A stretch of 38,330 nt of DNA from Acidobacteriota bacterium. Lineage in GTDB: Bacteria > Acidobacteriota > Terriglobia > Terriglobales > Acidobacteriaceae. Position 1 is the first letter of the stretch; each line of letters opens with the position of its first letter. The stretch is taken from assembly GCA_021793595.1 (NCBI GenBank), contig JAJYSL010000019.1:1-38330 (forward strand), written 5' to 3'. Both the position numbers and the translations under genes were made by a program. The notes under the pieces are model-generated. The model saw only the letters and a program-made list of their open reading frames with translations. It did no database searches and was not told the DNA's origin. Of the stretch, positions 26,898 through 35,071 are shown one piece after another.

Positions 26898-27569
26898 ATG
26901 ACGGCCTTGTTCGAAGAGGATTTTGATGTACAAGATCCGGTGGAAGTGCACTGGAGTTCCAGCACGATCCTTGCAATCTTCTTTGCTGCTTCTCTGGTTT
27001 CAGCTGTGTTTTTTGGCCTCGGATATTCCTTTGGGGGAGCCGGAAACGGAAAGCATTCGCTTTCATTCAATTCGGCTTCGGTGAGCAGCAGCGCTGCGGA
27101 ACCAGCTGTCCAGCCGGCGAAGCCCACTCCGCTGACAACGTCGAATCAGCCCTTCCCCATGAGCAATCTCGCGGGCAATGGCGATGCCCATGTTGCGGTG
27201 GCCGCCTCATCCACGCCCCCGGTTGCATTTCATCCCATTGCGATGACCACCGTCGCTCACGCCGCAGCTCCGGCGGTGGAAAAGAAGAGCATGCTGCCAC
27301 CTCTCGTGCAGCATGAAAGTGCAACGGCCAGCCAAAAGAGCAGTGCCCACGTCATGGTTCAGATTGGGGCCATCGGCAATCGGAAAGATGCCCAGAGACT
27401 AGTGGCCGAGCTGCGCAAGAAGGGCTTCCATGCCGGCATCTACACCGAGAAACATGACAAGTTCCTGCACGTGCAGATCGGCCCGTTCAAAGATGTTGCG
27501 CAAGCGCAAAGCAAGCGCCGTCAGGTGATGGCGAACGGATTCCATGCAATTTTGAAGAGCACGTCTTAG
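26898..27569 (+). CDS. SPOR domain-containing membrane protein
   Basis: A 223-residue protein with a cytoplasmic acidic start (EEDFDVQDPVEV), one membrane helix (STILAIFFAASLVSAVFFGLGY, about 23-45), a Ser/Ala/Pro-rich periplasmic linker (about 50-145), and a C-terminal SPOR domain (about 147-220: HVMVQIGAIGNRKDAQRLVAELRKKGF, FLHVQIGPFKDVAQAQ). SPOR domains bind denuded glycan strands of peptidoglycan at division septa. The topology is like FtsN or DamX, though the protein is too general to name. It starts two bases after the slipin stop, with GGAG at the slipin 3' end serving as ribosome binding site. It closes the + strand cluster and converges with plsC. Confidence 0.88.
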   Translation: MTALFEEDFDVQDPVEVHWSSSTILAIFFAASLVSAVFFGLGYSFGGAGNGKHSLSFNSASVSSSAAEPAVQPAKPTPLTTSNQPFPMSNLAGNGDAHVAVAASSTPPVAFHPIAMTTVAHAAAPAVEKKSMLPPLVQHESATASQKSSAHVMVQIGAIGNRKDAQRLVAELRKKGFHAGIYTEKHDKFLHVQIGPFKDVAQAQSKRRQVMANGFHAILKSTS

Positions 27570-27591
27570 GCGTTGGCCGGTTCAAGTCAGG

Positions 27592-28302
27592 TTAGTCGCG
27601 CATCCATTCCGGCAACCCGGCGGCGATGGATGCGCGCACCGCATGCATCAGTTCTTCGCGGGTGGAGAAATCGGCAGCGAAGATCGGCGGATGCAAGTGA
27701 ATATGCGCCACGCCAGGAAAAATCTTCAAACTGCCCTTTCGCATCATGGTTTCGGTGCCGTAGATCGAGACCGGAATGATGGGTGCGCCCGTTTGTTGGG
27801 CCAGATAAAAAGGTCCCTTCTTGAATGGGAGTAGCTTCCCGGTACGGGAGCGTGTTCCTTCTGGGAAGGCAGTGAGATGCACTCCGGACGCCAGTACCCT
27901 GGCGGCGCTGTCGATACTCTCTCGCGCATCCTCCCGGTTTCCGCGACGCTCGACCGGTACAAAGTCCGCCATTCGCATGGCCATTCCAACCACCGGAATT
28001 TTCATCAGAGATTTCTTCAGGAAAACAGCCGATCGGCCGGGAATCAGCGGCATGAATAACGGCGGGTCAAGATTCGAAACATGGTTCGCCATAAAGATGC
28101 AGGCCGTTCCGGGCGGAATGTTTTCGAATCCTGAAGCCTCGATCCGAATACCTCCCAGGCGCAGGCCGGAGGACGCAATCCACATGGAAAAGCGATACAG
28201 AAACGTGACATCTCCTGTAATCCATGTCCACGGAAAACCCAGCAGCGCGCCGATCGGCACTAGCAGCACATAATAGAGAAGGATTGCCAGCGAAGAAATC
28301 AT
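27592..28302 (-). CDS. plsC: 1-acyl-sn-glycerol-3-phosphate acyltransferase
   Basis: A membrane-associated phospholipid acyltransferase of 236 residues that adds the second acyl chain to lysophosphatidic acid. The catalytic H-x4-D motif is NHVSNLD (His74, Asp79). The substrate-binding block FPEGTRS is at 147-153 and PIIPV at about 174-178. An N-terminal hydrophobic segment (SLAILLYYVLLVPIGALLGF) anchors it. The reading frame continues upstream, but ATG 28300-28302 overlaps the mpl stop as ATGA and gives the family length. Last gene of a tightly coupled - strand operon. Confidence 0.92.
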   Translation of the reverse strand: MISSLAILLYYVLLVPIGALLGFPWTWITGDVTFLYRFSMWIASSGLRLGGIRIEASGFENIPPGTACIFMANHVSNLDPPLFMPLIPGRSAVFLKKSLMKIPVVGMAMRMADFVPVERRGNREDARESIDSAARVLASGVHLTAFPEGTRSRTGKLLPFKKGPFYLAQQTGAPIIPVSIYGTETMMRKGSLKIFPGVAHIHLHPPIFAADFSTREELMHAVRASIAAGLPEWMRD

Positions 28303-29777
28303 GGAGCCACAGTGCGGCCTGCGCCGCGGTGAAGCGCTTCTGGAAGTTTTTGATAGATGCCGTCGAAGCCGCCGTTGGATAGAATGGCCACGACGTCTCC
28401 CGATCTCAAATTGGCGGCGAGGTGGGCAACGATTGCGGCAACGTCCGGCAGCTGTCGCGCGGGGCATCCACGAGACTCGAGCGCTTTCACAATGTGTTCC
28501 GGATGCAGGATTTGATCCGTCGGGATGTTTGCTGCCTGGTAGACCGCGGCGAGCACCACTTCATCCGCCAGCGAGAGACTGTCGGTCAGTTCCTGCTCAA
28601 AAACATTGCGGCGCAGTGTGTTGGAACGCGGCTCGATGACCGCCCACAGGCGCGATTCCGGATACCGAAGGCGCAGCGCGCGCAGGGTTTCTCGGATGGC
28701 CGTGGGATGATGCGCGAAATCATCGATGACCGTGACGCCGTTGACTTCGGCGATAACTTCCAGGCGTCGCTTGACGCTGCGAAAAGTTTGAAGCGCTCGT
28801 TGAATGTCTTCTGCGGGAACACCCTGGCCAGCAGCAAGCGCCGCGGCTGCGGTTGCGTTCAACACATTGTGTTCGCCAATCATCGGCATCTCAACCTGCA
28901 GCCAGGGCTGCCCATTTCGCTCGATACGCCAACGGCTCAGGTTGCCGTGGATCGAAAGATCCACGACACGCCAATGTGAACCCTGCGCGAACCCATAACG
29001 TTCGATGGCGCAAAAAGCGCGTGCCACACATTCGGTCACAGTTGAGGATCCGTCGAAGGCGACAATGCGTCCGCGCCGAGGTACTAGGTTAACCAGCCGT
29101 TTGAACGCCGTCTTCACGGATTCCAGATCGGCGTAGATATCGGCGTGGTCGAACTCGACGTGAGTCAGGATCAGCGCATCGGGAAAGTAATGCAGAAACT
29201 TCGGTCCTTTATCGAAGAATGCGGTGTCATACTCGTCGCCCTCCAAAACAAAAGGCCGTGTTGGACGCAGGGCGAAACTGGAGCCGAAATTTTCGGCGAT
29301 GCCACCGATCAAAAACGAGGGAGCCAGCGATGGATTCTCGATCGCTGCAGTCTCATAGATCCACGCCAGCATGCTGGTCGTCGTGGTCTTGCCGTGCGTC
29401 CCCGCGATCACGAGCGATTCTCGATCCACAAGAAATTCTTCATGAATCAACTGCGCCAGGGAGCGGAAAGGAATGCGCTGGTCGAGTACATTTTCCAGCT
29501 CCGGATTGCCGCGCGAAATGGCATTGCCAACGATGACAAGGTCGGGACGAGGCTCAAGATTCTTTTCAGAAAAAGGCTGCACGATGGAAATGTGAAGCTG
29601 TTCCAGTAGATGGGACATGGGCGGGTACGCAGCCTTGTCGGAGCCGGTGACGCGCCATCCGCGCAACTGCAACATGCCGGCCAGCGATGCCATGGCACTC
29701 CCACAGATTCCAATCAAGTGAACGTGCCGCGTCGGAACCGCTTGTCCATTGCGGCCTGGCTGCTGGAATTTGCTCAT
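28299..29777 (-). CDS. mpl: UDP-N-acetylmuramate:L-alanyl-gamma-D-glutamyl-meso-diaminopimelate ligase
   Basis: Mur-ligase family enzyme that reattaches the recycled tripeptide L-Ala-gamma-D-Glu-meso-DAP to UDP-MurNAc, sparing de novo peptide synthesis. The 492 residues hold the N-terminal Rossmann segment HLIGICGSAMASLAGML, the ATP P-loop GTHGKTTTTSML (126-137), the Mpl-type EGDEYDTAFFDKGPKF and HVEFDHADIY blocks, and DDFAHHPTAIRETL in the third domain. These separate Mpl from MurC, which lacks the EYDTAFFD segment. The start overlaps the ldcA stop as ATGA, and the stop overlaps the plsC start in the same way. LdcA immediately upstream makes the tripeptide that Mpl uses. Confidence 0.94.
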   Translation of the reverse strand: MSKFQQPGRNGQAVPTRHVHLIGICGSAMASLAGMLQLRGWRVTGSDKAAYPPMSHLLEQLHISIVQPFSEKNLEPRPDLVIVGNAISRGNPELENVLDQRIPFRSLAQLIHEEFLVDRESLVIAGTHGKTTTTSMLAWIYETAAIENPSLAPSFLIGGIAENFGSSFALRPTRPFVLEGDEYDTAFFDKGPKFLHYFPDALILTHVEFDHADIYADLESVKTAFKRLVNLVPRRGRIVAFDGSSTVTECVARAFCAIERYGFAQGSHWRVVDLSIHGNLSRWRIERNGQPWLQVEMPMIGEHNVLNATAAAALAAGQGVPAEDIQRALQTFRSVKRRLEVIAEVNGVTVIDDFAHHPTAIRETLRALRLRYPESRLWAVIEPRSNTLRRNVFEQELTDSLSLADEVVLAAVYQAANIPTDQILHPEHIVKALESRGCPARQLPDVAAIVAHLAANLRSGDVVAILSNGGFDGIYQKLPEALHRGAGRTVAP

Positions 29778-30754
29778 CGGGATCCTTGGTTGCAGATGAC
29801 CGACGGCTGAAATCGCAAAGTCGGCGTATTCGTCAGGTCCAGTTCACTTTCGACGCCGATCGGCACCGTGATATTCCGTTCGAGCACGTGACCGGAACGC
29901 AGTCCAATCGCGATCGGACCAGGAAAATCGGCCAGTACACGCAACAAGACTGCGTCGAGCAATTCATTCGCATTCCCTGGTTGCACGCAATCCAGCATAG
30001 GTCCGAAAACGATGCCGTGTACATCAGCGAGTTTCCCTGCGAGCCGCAATTGCAGGATCATACGGTCGATTTGGTACGGCTTGACGCCGACATCTTCCAG
30101 CAACAAGATCGTGCCTGCTGTTTGGATTTCGTAAGGCGTGCCCAGAGAGGCGACCAGCATCGATAGGCATCCGCCGTAGAATTTTCCGTGCGCTTGACCG
30201 GGTTTCAGAGTGCGCAAGCCAGCTTCGACGCCGAGTTGCCAGGGCCGGTCCTGCGATAGCGCAGTCTGCCAGCTGACTGAATCGACGCCATTGGGTCGCG
30301 CGAAATCTCCTGCAGCCATTGGTCCATGGAACATCACCAAACCCGTCCGATCGTGGATATATGTCTCGAGGCTGGTAATATCGCTGCATGCTACAAAAGC
30401 TTTCGGATTGCGTCCAAGAAGGCCCACATCGAGTCCATTCAGCATTTCTGCCGATCCGTAACCGCCACGGTTACAAATGATTGCTTTGACGGAGGGATCG
30501 CTGAAGGCTTCGTGCAAATCCACCAGGCGTTGCTCCGCTGTGCCGGCAGAATATTGTCCATAGCGCGCAAGGGCGTGAGTTCCCAACTGCGGCTGCAAGC
30601 CAAGACCTCGCAAGGAATCCATTCCCGTCTGTACCTTGTCAGGGTCGAACCAACTGGCCGGAGAAATCAGGCGAACGGTATCTCCCGCGCGCAACGCCAC
30701 CGGCAGAACTGTAGGCTTGGACGCCTTATCCCTCGCCGTCGCCAGCGTGCTCAT
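29774..30754 (-). CDS. ldcA: LD-carboxypeptidase (S66 family)
   Basis: Removes the terminal D-Ala from murein tetrapeptides in the cytoplasm, yielding the tripeptide substrate of Mpl. The 326-residue protein shows the S66 pattern: VRLISPASW near residue 28, nucleophile Ser101 in CNRGGYGSAEML, FVACSDIT and FHGPMA, the catalytic Glu in LLLEDVGVKPYQIDRM, and the catalytic His in GLRSGHV. No signal peptide, as expected. The frame extends to a GTG at 30766, but ATG 30752-30754 overlaps the dapF stop (ATGA), with GGGGAG upstream, and is chosen. It is also coupled to mpl by a four-base overlap. Confidence 0.93.
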   Translation of the reverse strand: MSTLATARDKASKPTVLPVALRAGDTVRLISPASWFDPDKVQTGMDSLRGLGLQPQLGTHALARYGQYSAGTAEQRLVDLHEAFSDPSVKAIICNRGGYGSAEMLNGLDVGLLGRNPKAFVACSDITSLETYIHDRTGLVMFHGPMAAGDFARPNGVDSVSWQTALSQDRPWQLGVEAGLRTLKPGQAHGKFYGGCLSMLVASLGTPYEIQTAGTILLLEDVGVKPYQIDRMILQLRLAGKLADVHGIVFGPMLDCVQPGNANELLDAVLLRVLADFPGPIAIGLRSGHVLERNITVPIGVESELDLTNTPTLRFQPSVICNQGSR

Positions 30755-31554
30755 ACCAGCAGGCACTCCCCTTGCGCGATGATTTCCGCTGGTCCCGTCA
30801 GCATCAGGCTTGAATCTTTATGCGTCCACTCGACGGTCTGCGCGCCGCCTTCCGCAACCACAGTCAGCGTGCGAGCAGTGCCTCTCAGCTCAATACTTGC
30901 TGCTGCGGATGCGGACGAACCAGTACCGGAGGAGAGAGTCGGCCCGACGCCTCGCTCAAAAATGCGGAACTCAATTCTATTTGTATCCGTCACACGCACA
31001 AATTCAACATTGGTCCCTTTTGGAAAGTCTGGATGGATGCAGATCTCAGCTCCGACCTGTTGCCACGGCCGGCCTGCACAGGAAAAATCCGGCGCATCCA
31101 CAAAGGTGACAAAATGCGGATTGCCAATCGAGACATCCGCGCCAACGATGGAAGTCCCATCCTTCAGCGTCACAGTATGAGCCTTCAGCGTCGGTGTACC
31201 CATCTGCGTGGAAATGAGATATCGAGGAGCGCTGCGCTGCAGGATCCGGCAGCGACGTAACCCAGCCGGGGTGCGGATCGAAAATTCACTCGCATCGTCC
31301 TCCTGAGCCAAATACGCAGCGACGCAGCGCGTGCCGTTGCCGGAGATTTCCCCTTCGGAACCATCTGCGTTGAACAATCGTATAGAGTATCCGCCATTGT
31401 CGCCCAGGGTGAGATATTCAACTCCATCCGCGCCCACTCCCATATTGCGCGCGCACACGATACGCGCGACTTCTCCAAGGCGATGTTCCTCGACAGGCTC
31501 GTCGACGATCAGAAAATCGTTTCCGCAGGCGTGCGCTTTGACAAAGCGGATCAC
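30751..31554 (-). CDS. dapF: Diaminopimelate epimerase homologue lacking the second catalytic cysteine
   Basis: A 267-residue DapF-fold protein; DapF converts LL-DAP to meso-DAP for lysine and peptidoglycan. The N-terminal half has KAHACGNDFLIVD, GVGADGV, RLFNADGSEGEISGNGTRC with catalytic Cys77, and the C-terminal half has GNPHFVTFVD and ERGVGPTL. The second acid/base cysteine, normally in a CGTG motif, is replaced: here the segment reads LSSGTGSS, with Ser209 (codon TCC, + strand bases 30928-30930). The canonical two-base mechanism therefore lacks one thiol. Either activity is altered or a serine-type variant is normal in this lineage. GTG start overlaps the purN stop (GTGA); the stop overlaps ldcA. 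Confidence 0.85.
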   Translation of the reverse strand: MIRFVKAHACGNDFLIVDEPVEEHRLGEVARIVCARNMGVGADGVEYLTLGDNGGYSIRLFNADGSEGEISGNGTRCVAAYLAQEDDASEFSIRTPAGLRRCRILQRSAPRYLISTQMGTPTLKAHTVTLKDGTSIVGADVSIGNPHFVTFVDAPDFSCAGRPWQQVGAEICIHPDFPKGTNVEFVRVTDTNRIEFRIFERGVGPTLSSGTGSSASAAASIELRGTARTLTVVAEGGAQTVEWTHKDSSLMLTGPAEIIAQGECLLV

Positions 31555-32189
31555 TTGGCCTCCTCGATCAGTGTTGCGTTCTGCGACGCACGCGCAACAT
31601 AGCGCCGATCCACAATCGCGTAATTTCCGCTCAACACGCGCGAGATGGCTTCGGGATACGCGATATGCTCCTGCTCCAAAATGCGCGCCGAAAGCGTTTC
31701 TTCGTCATCGGACTGCAGCACCGGAACGGCTCGCTGCAGTACGATGACGCCGTGATCCAGCTGTTCATCCACAAAATGGACGGTGCAGCCCGAAATGGCG
31801 ACGCCATATTGCAATGCCTGTGCCTGTGCGTCGAGACCTGGAAACGACGGCAGCAGGGAAGGATGAATATTCAGGATCGCATTCGGAAAAGCGGCGATAA
31901 ATTCCGGCGACAGCAGGCGCATGTATCCAGCTAGGCAGACCAACTCCACGCCATGTTCCTGCAGGCAAGCGATGATTTCGGCATCCTGCTCGGCACGCTT
32001 TCGCCCGCGCCCCTCGATGATCTGTGTAGCCAGTCCGCGTGCTCTGGCAGCGGCAATTCCAGCGGCCTCGGCACGATTGGAAACGACAATGGAAACTTCT
32101 GCGTCTTCAATCTGGCCGCGATCAATGGCATCGGCAATCGCCAGGAAATTGGAGCCACGACCGGAAAGTAGAATGCCGAGATGCTTCAT
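31551..32189 (-). CDS. purN: Phosphoribosylglycinamide formyltransferase
   Basis: Third step of purine synthesis: transfers a formyl group from 10-formyltetrahydrofolate to GAR. The 212-residue protein has the GILLSGRGSNFLA phosphate-binding segment (5-17), the catalytic Asn107 and His109 in LNIHPSLLPSFPG, and Asp145 in FVDEQLDHG. All three active-site residues are intact. ATG 32187-32189 lies 11 bases from one terminal repeat of the intergenic element at 32200-32475, which separates it from purM. Its stop overlaps dapF by four bases, so purN heads the cell-wall recycling operon. Confidence 0.95.
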   Translation of the reverse strand: MKHLGILLSGRGSNFLAIADAIDRGQIEDAEVSIVVSNRAEAAGIAAARARGLATQIIEGRGRKRAEQDAEIIACLQEHGVELVCLAGYMRLLSPEFIAAFPNAILNIHPSLLPSFPGLDAQAQALQYGVAISGCTVHFVDEQLDHGVIVLQRAVPVLQSDDEETLSARILEQEHIAYPEAISRVLSGNYAIVDRRYVARASQNATLIEEAK

Positions 32190-32199
32190 CTGAGTAAGG

Positions 32200-32475
32200 G
32201 CCTGTTCACGCTACTGAGGTGGATGGCGCTGCGAGGGGAAATGCGGTCAGACGAAACCGAGCCCGAAGGCTGTGGTGGGCCCACTGTCGAGTGGCGTGAA
32301 TGAAGCCTAGCCGGATCTTCGCCGCAACCCGAAGGGCTGGTGCCAATTTCCCCGATTCCGTTGTCGCTCGTCTCTGGCAGACACACGGTATACATCACTC
32401 CTAACTCCATTTTGACTAGAACTCGTAAAACTGGACTCCCGACGCCACCGCCGCAGTAGCGCAGCGTGAGCAGGC
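32200..32475. mobile_element. MITE-like element with terminal inverted repeats filling the purM-purN gap
   Basis: A 276-bp non-coding block bounded by imperfect inverted repeats. The left end (32200-32228) begins GCCTGTTCACGCT then ACTGAGGTGG; the right end, read on the other strand from 32475 to 32443, begins GCCTGCTCACGCT, has a five-base insertion, then ACTGCGGCGG. Inside are perfect hairpins: AGCC-CGAA-GGCT (32260-32271), CCACT-GTCG-AGTGG (32281-32294), CCC-GAA-GGG (32328-32336), and a long-range pairing GGGGAAAT (32235-32242) with ATTTCCCC (32346-32353). It fits exactly between the purM stop (one base away) and purN start. No target duplication is evident. A structured RNA or attenuator is an alternative. 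Confidence 0.5.
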
Positions 32476-32476
32476 G

Positions 32477-33535
32477 CTAGTTGTACAACACCCGGCGCTC
32501 GCCCTTGATGATTTTTCCAATCACGGCATGGGGTTCGTTGGCGCGATCGAGCAGTGCCTTGACGCGTTTGTACTTTTCCACCGGCACGACGCAGATCAGC
32601 CCGACGCCCATGTTGAAAGTTCGCAGCATTTCGTCGCGCTCCACATTGCCCAGCGATTGCAGGTGATCGAATATCGGCAGCACCTGCCATGAACCCAGTT
32701 CCACCGTGGCGGAAACATGCTTGGGCAGGATGCGGGGCAAATTTTCCGTGATGCCTCCGCCGGTAATGTGAGCCATGCCCACGACCAGATCGGCACTCGT
32801 CAATTTTCGGATGATGTTGAGATAGCTGCGATGCGTTTTCATCAACGCAATGCCGGCTTTTTCGTGCAGTTCGTTCACGTATTGGTCGGGCGTGTACTTG
32901 GCCACCTGAAAAAACAGCTTGCGGGCCAGCGAGTATCCGTTGGTGTGCAGGCCTGTGGAGGGAAGGCCGATCAGCAAATCCCCCGGTCGAATCGCGGAGC
33001 CGGTGATGATTTTCTCGCGCTCCACAACCCCCACAATAAAGCCGGCCAGATCGTATTCGCCATCGTGGTAGAAGCCGGGCATCTGCGCGGTTTCTCCGCC
33101 GATCAGCGCACAGCCGTTGGCGCGGCACGCATCGGCCATGCCAGATACCACCTTCTCCGCCACGTCGCCATCCAGATTGCTGGAGGCCAGATAGTCCATA
33201 AAAAATATCGGCGTCGCCGCCTGCACGGCAATGTCATTCACGCAATGGTTCACCAGGTCTGCGCCGATGGTATGGTGCATGTTCATCTGGAAGGCAATCT
33301 TCAGCTTGGTTCCCACGCCATCCGCACTGGAAACCAGCACAGGATTTTTGTAGCGCGTAGTGTCCAGCTTAAACAGACCGCCAAAACCGCCAATTTCGCT
33401 CAGCACCTGCTTGTTAAAGGTTCTCTGGGCAAGATATTTAATGCGCTGTTTCGTGCGGTCGCCGCTGGAAATGTCCACGCCTGCGTCGGCATACGTAATC
33501 GCGGGAGTTGGCTTGGATGAGGACTTACTGGGCAC
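32477..33535 (-). CDS. purM: Phosphoribosylformylglycinamidine cyclo-ligase
   Basis: Fifth step of purine synthesis: ATP-dependent ring closure of FGAM to AIR. The 352-residue protein shows ITYADAGVDI near the start, SSADGVGTKLKIA, the ADLVNHCVNDIAVQAATPIFFMDY block, GGETAQMPGFY, and GLPSTGLHTNGYSLAR, all diagnostic. The frame is open to a TTG at 33592; I prefer GTG 33533-33535, which gives the usual length and puts the conserved ITYADAGVDI about 12 residues in. Neither start has a clear ribosome binding site. The gene is divergent from hemL and upstream of purN, separated by the inverted-repeat element. Confidence 0.94.
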   Translation of the reverse strand: MPSKSSSKPTPAITYADAGVDISSGDRTKQRIKYLAQRTFNKQVLSEIGGFGGLFKLDTTRYKNPVLVSSADGVGTKLKIAFQMNMHHTIGADLVNHCVNDIAVQAATPIFFMDYLASSNLDGDVAEKVVSGMADACRANGCALIGGETAQMPGFYHDGEYDLAGFIVGVVEREKIITGSAIRPGDLLIGLPSTGLHTNGYSLARKLFFQVAKYTPDQYVNELHEKAGIALMKTHRSYLNIIRKLTSADLVVGMAHITGGGITENLPRILPKHVSATVELGSWQVLPIFDHLQSLGNVERDEMLRTFNMGVGLICVVPVEKYKRVKALLDRANEPHAVIGKIIKGERRVLYN

Positions 33536-33721
33536 AGGCGTCGCGTTCCGGGGATGAAGGATGTCGGCGGGAAATGTTCTGAAACCGTACAACCCCCTCG
33601 CCCGAACTCTACGGAATATGGGGCAGGTAAGTCACGGAACACAACCATACCGGGAAGGATCAGTGTAGCATCGCAGACTGCTCTCCTCGGAATTTCGCGG
33701 CTCCTCCTATACTGAATATCG

Positions 33722-35035
33722 ATGACTTCGACTGTGCGTCCTATGCAGCTTTCTCGCCACTTGCAGCGGCGGGCCGAAACTTTGTTGCCAGGCGGCGTTG
33801 ATTCGCCGGTGCGCGCGTTTCGCGCTGTCGGCGGAGAGCCTCCGTTTGTCGTGCGCGCGGAAGGCGCCTATCTTTGGGATGCGGACGGCAATCGCTACCT
33901 CGATTACTTCGGTTCCTGGGGGCCGATGATTCTGGGCCATGCGGCTCCGCAGGTGGTGAAAGCGGTGCAGGAGGCGGCTGCGCGCGGCGTCAGTTTCGGC
34001 GCTTCCACATCCACCGAAGCAGATCTGGCCGAGATGGTGCGTCAGGCATTTCCGTCGATCGAGATGCTGCGCTTTGTCAGCTCCGGAACCGAGGCGACAA
34101 TGTCGGCCATCCGACTTGCCCGCGCCTTCACCGGTCGCAAATACTTCATAAAATTTGAGGGCTGTTACCACGGCCATTCCGACGCGCTGCTGGTCAAAGC
34201 CGGCTCCGGCATCGCCACCCTGGGCATTCCCGGCTCTGCCGGCGTACCGGAAGAGACCATTCAGCACACGATCGCGCTGCCCTATAACGACATCGCTGCC
34301 GTCGAGGAAGCCTTCGTGCGGTATAAGGGCCAGATTGCTTGCGTCATTGTCGAGCCGGTTGTGGGCAATGCCGGTTGTATTCCACCGAAGCTTGGATATC
34401 TCGAAGCGCTGCGAGCGATCACTCGGCGCGCGGGAACTGTTCTGATTTTCGATGAAGTGATGACAGGTTTTCGGCTGGCGCTGGGCGGAGCACAGGAGCG
34501 GTACGGCATTCAGCCGGACATGACCTGCCTGGGGAAGATTCTCGGCGGCGGGTTGCCGTGCGGAGCCTTCGGCGGTCGTGCAGAGATCATGCGACTGCTG
34601 GCGCCGCTGGGCCCGGTCTACCAGGCGGGAACGCTCAGCGGCAATCCACTCGCGATGGCGGCTGGAATCGCCACGGTTGGCACCCTCATCGAGCAGCGCG
34701 ATACGATCTATCCACAGTTGGAGCAGGTTTCCGCCGCCGTGGCGGATGGCGTGGCTGGCCTCGCCGGCGAAGCTGGAGTTGCGGTGACGACCAATCGCGT
34801 CGGCTCCATGTTTACCTGGTTTTTTACTGGCGATGCGGTAACGGATTATGCCAGCGCTCTACGCTCAAATACGAAACAATTTGCCGCCTTCCATCACGCC
34901 ATGCTGAGGGCCGGAGTGTGGCTGCCGCCGTCGCAGTTTGAAGCCGCTTTCCTTGGCACCGCCCACGGCCAAGAAGAAATCCGCGCCACCCTCATCGCCG
35001 CCAAGAACGCTCTCTCCGCGGCCAAGTCCGCTTAG
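33722..35035 (+). CDS. hemL: Glutamate-1-semialdehyde 2,1-aminomutase
   Basis: PLP/PMP enzyme making 5-aminolevulinate from glutamate-1-semialdehyde in the C5 route to haem and other tetrapyrroles. The 437 residues match the family: [21 protein letters not shown] (22-42), [36 protein letters not shown] (146-163), [10 protein letters not shown] with the PLP aspartate at 244, the PLP-lysine Lys272 in [17 protein letters not shown], and the QAGTLSGNP loop. The EGCYHGHSD and GCIPP elements distinguish it from other class III aminotransferases. It is transcribed away from purM and converges on the polysaccharide deacetylase gene with a 36-base gap. Confidence 0.96.
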   Translation: MTSTVRPMQLSRHLQRRAETLLPGGVDSPVRAFRAVGGEPPFVVRAEGAYLWDADGNRYLDYFGSWGPMILGHAAPQVVKAVQEAAARGVSFGASTSTEADLAEMVRQAFPSIEMLRFVSSGTEATMSAIRLARAFTGRKYFIKFEGCYHGHSDALLVKAGSGIATLGIPGSAGVPEETIQHTIALPYNDIAAVEEAFVRYKGQIACVIVEPVVGNAGCIPPKLGYLEALRAITRRAGTVLIFDEVMTGFRLALGGAQERYGIQPDMTCLGKILGGGLPCGAFGGRAEIMRLLAPLGPVYQAGTLSGNPLAMAAGIATVGTLIEQRDTIYPQLEQVSAAVADGVAGLAGEAGVAVTTNRVGSMFTWFFTGDAVTDYASALRSNTKQFAAFHHAMLRAGVWLPPSQFEAAFLGTAHGQEEIRATLIAAKNALSAAKSA

Positions 35036-35071
35036 TGCGATCAAGCGTGTTGCAGCGGCGGACGAGGCTGG

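Noticed and set aside
32186..32410. 74-codon - strand frame inside the purM-purN element
   Set aside because: It lies within hairpin-rich repeat DNA, overlaps the purN start and has no recognisable domain. Probably a chance frame in a structured repeat.
35026..35063. GTCCGC/GCGGAC inverted repeat between hemL and the deacetylase gene as a terminator
   Set aside because: Only six base pairs, a 26-base loop and no T run on either side.
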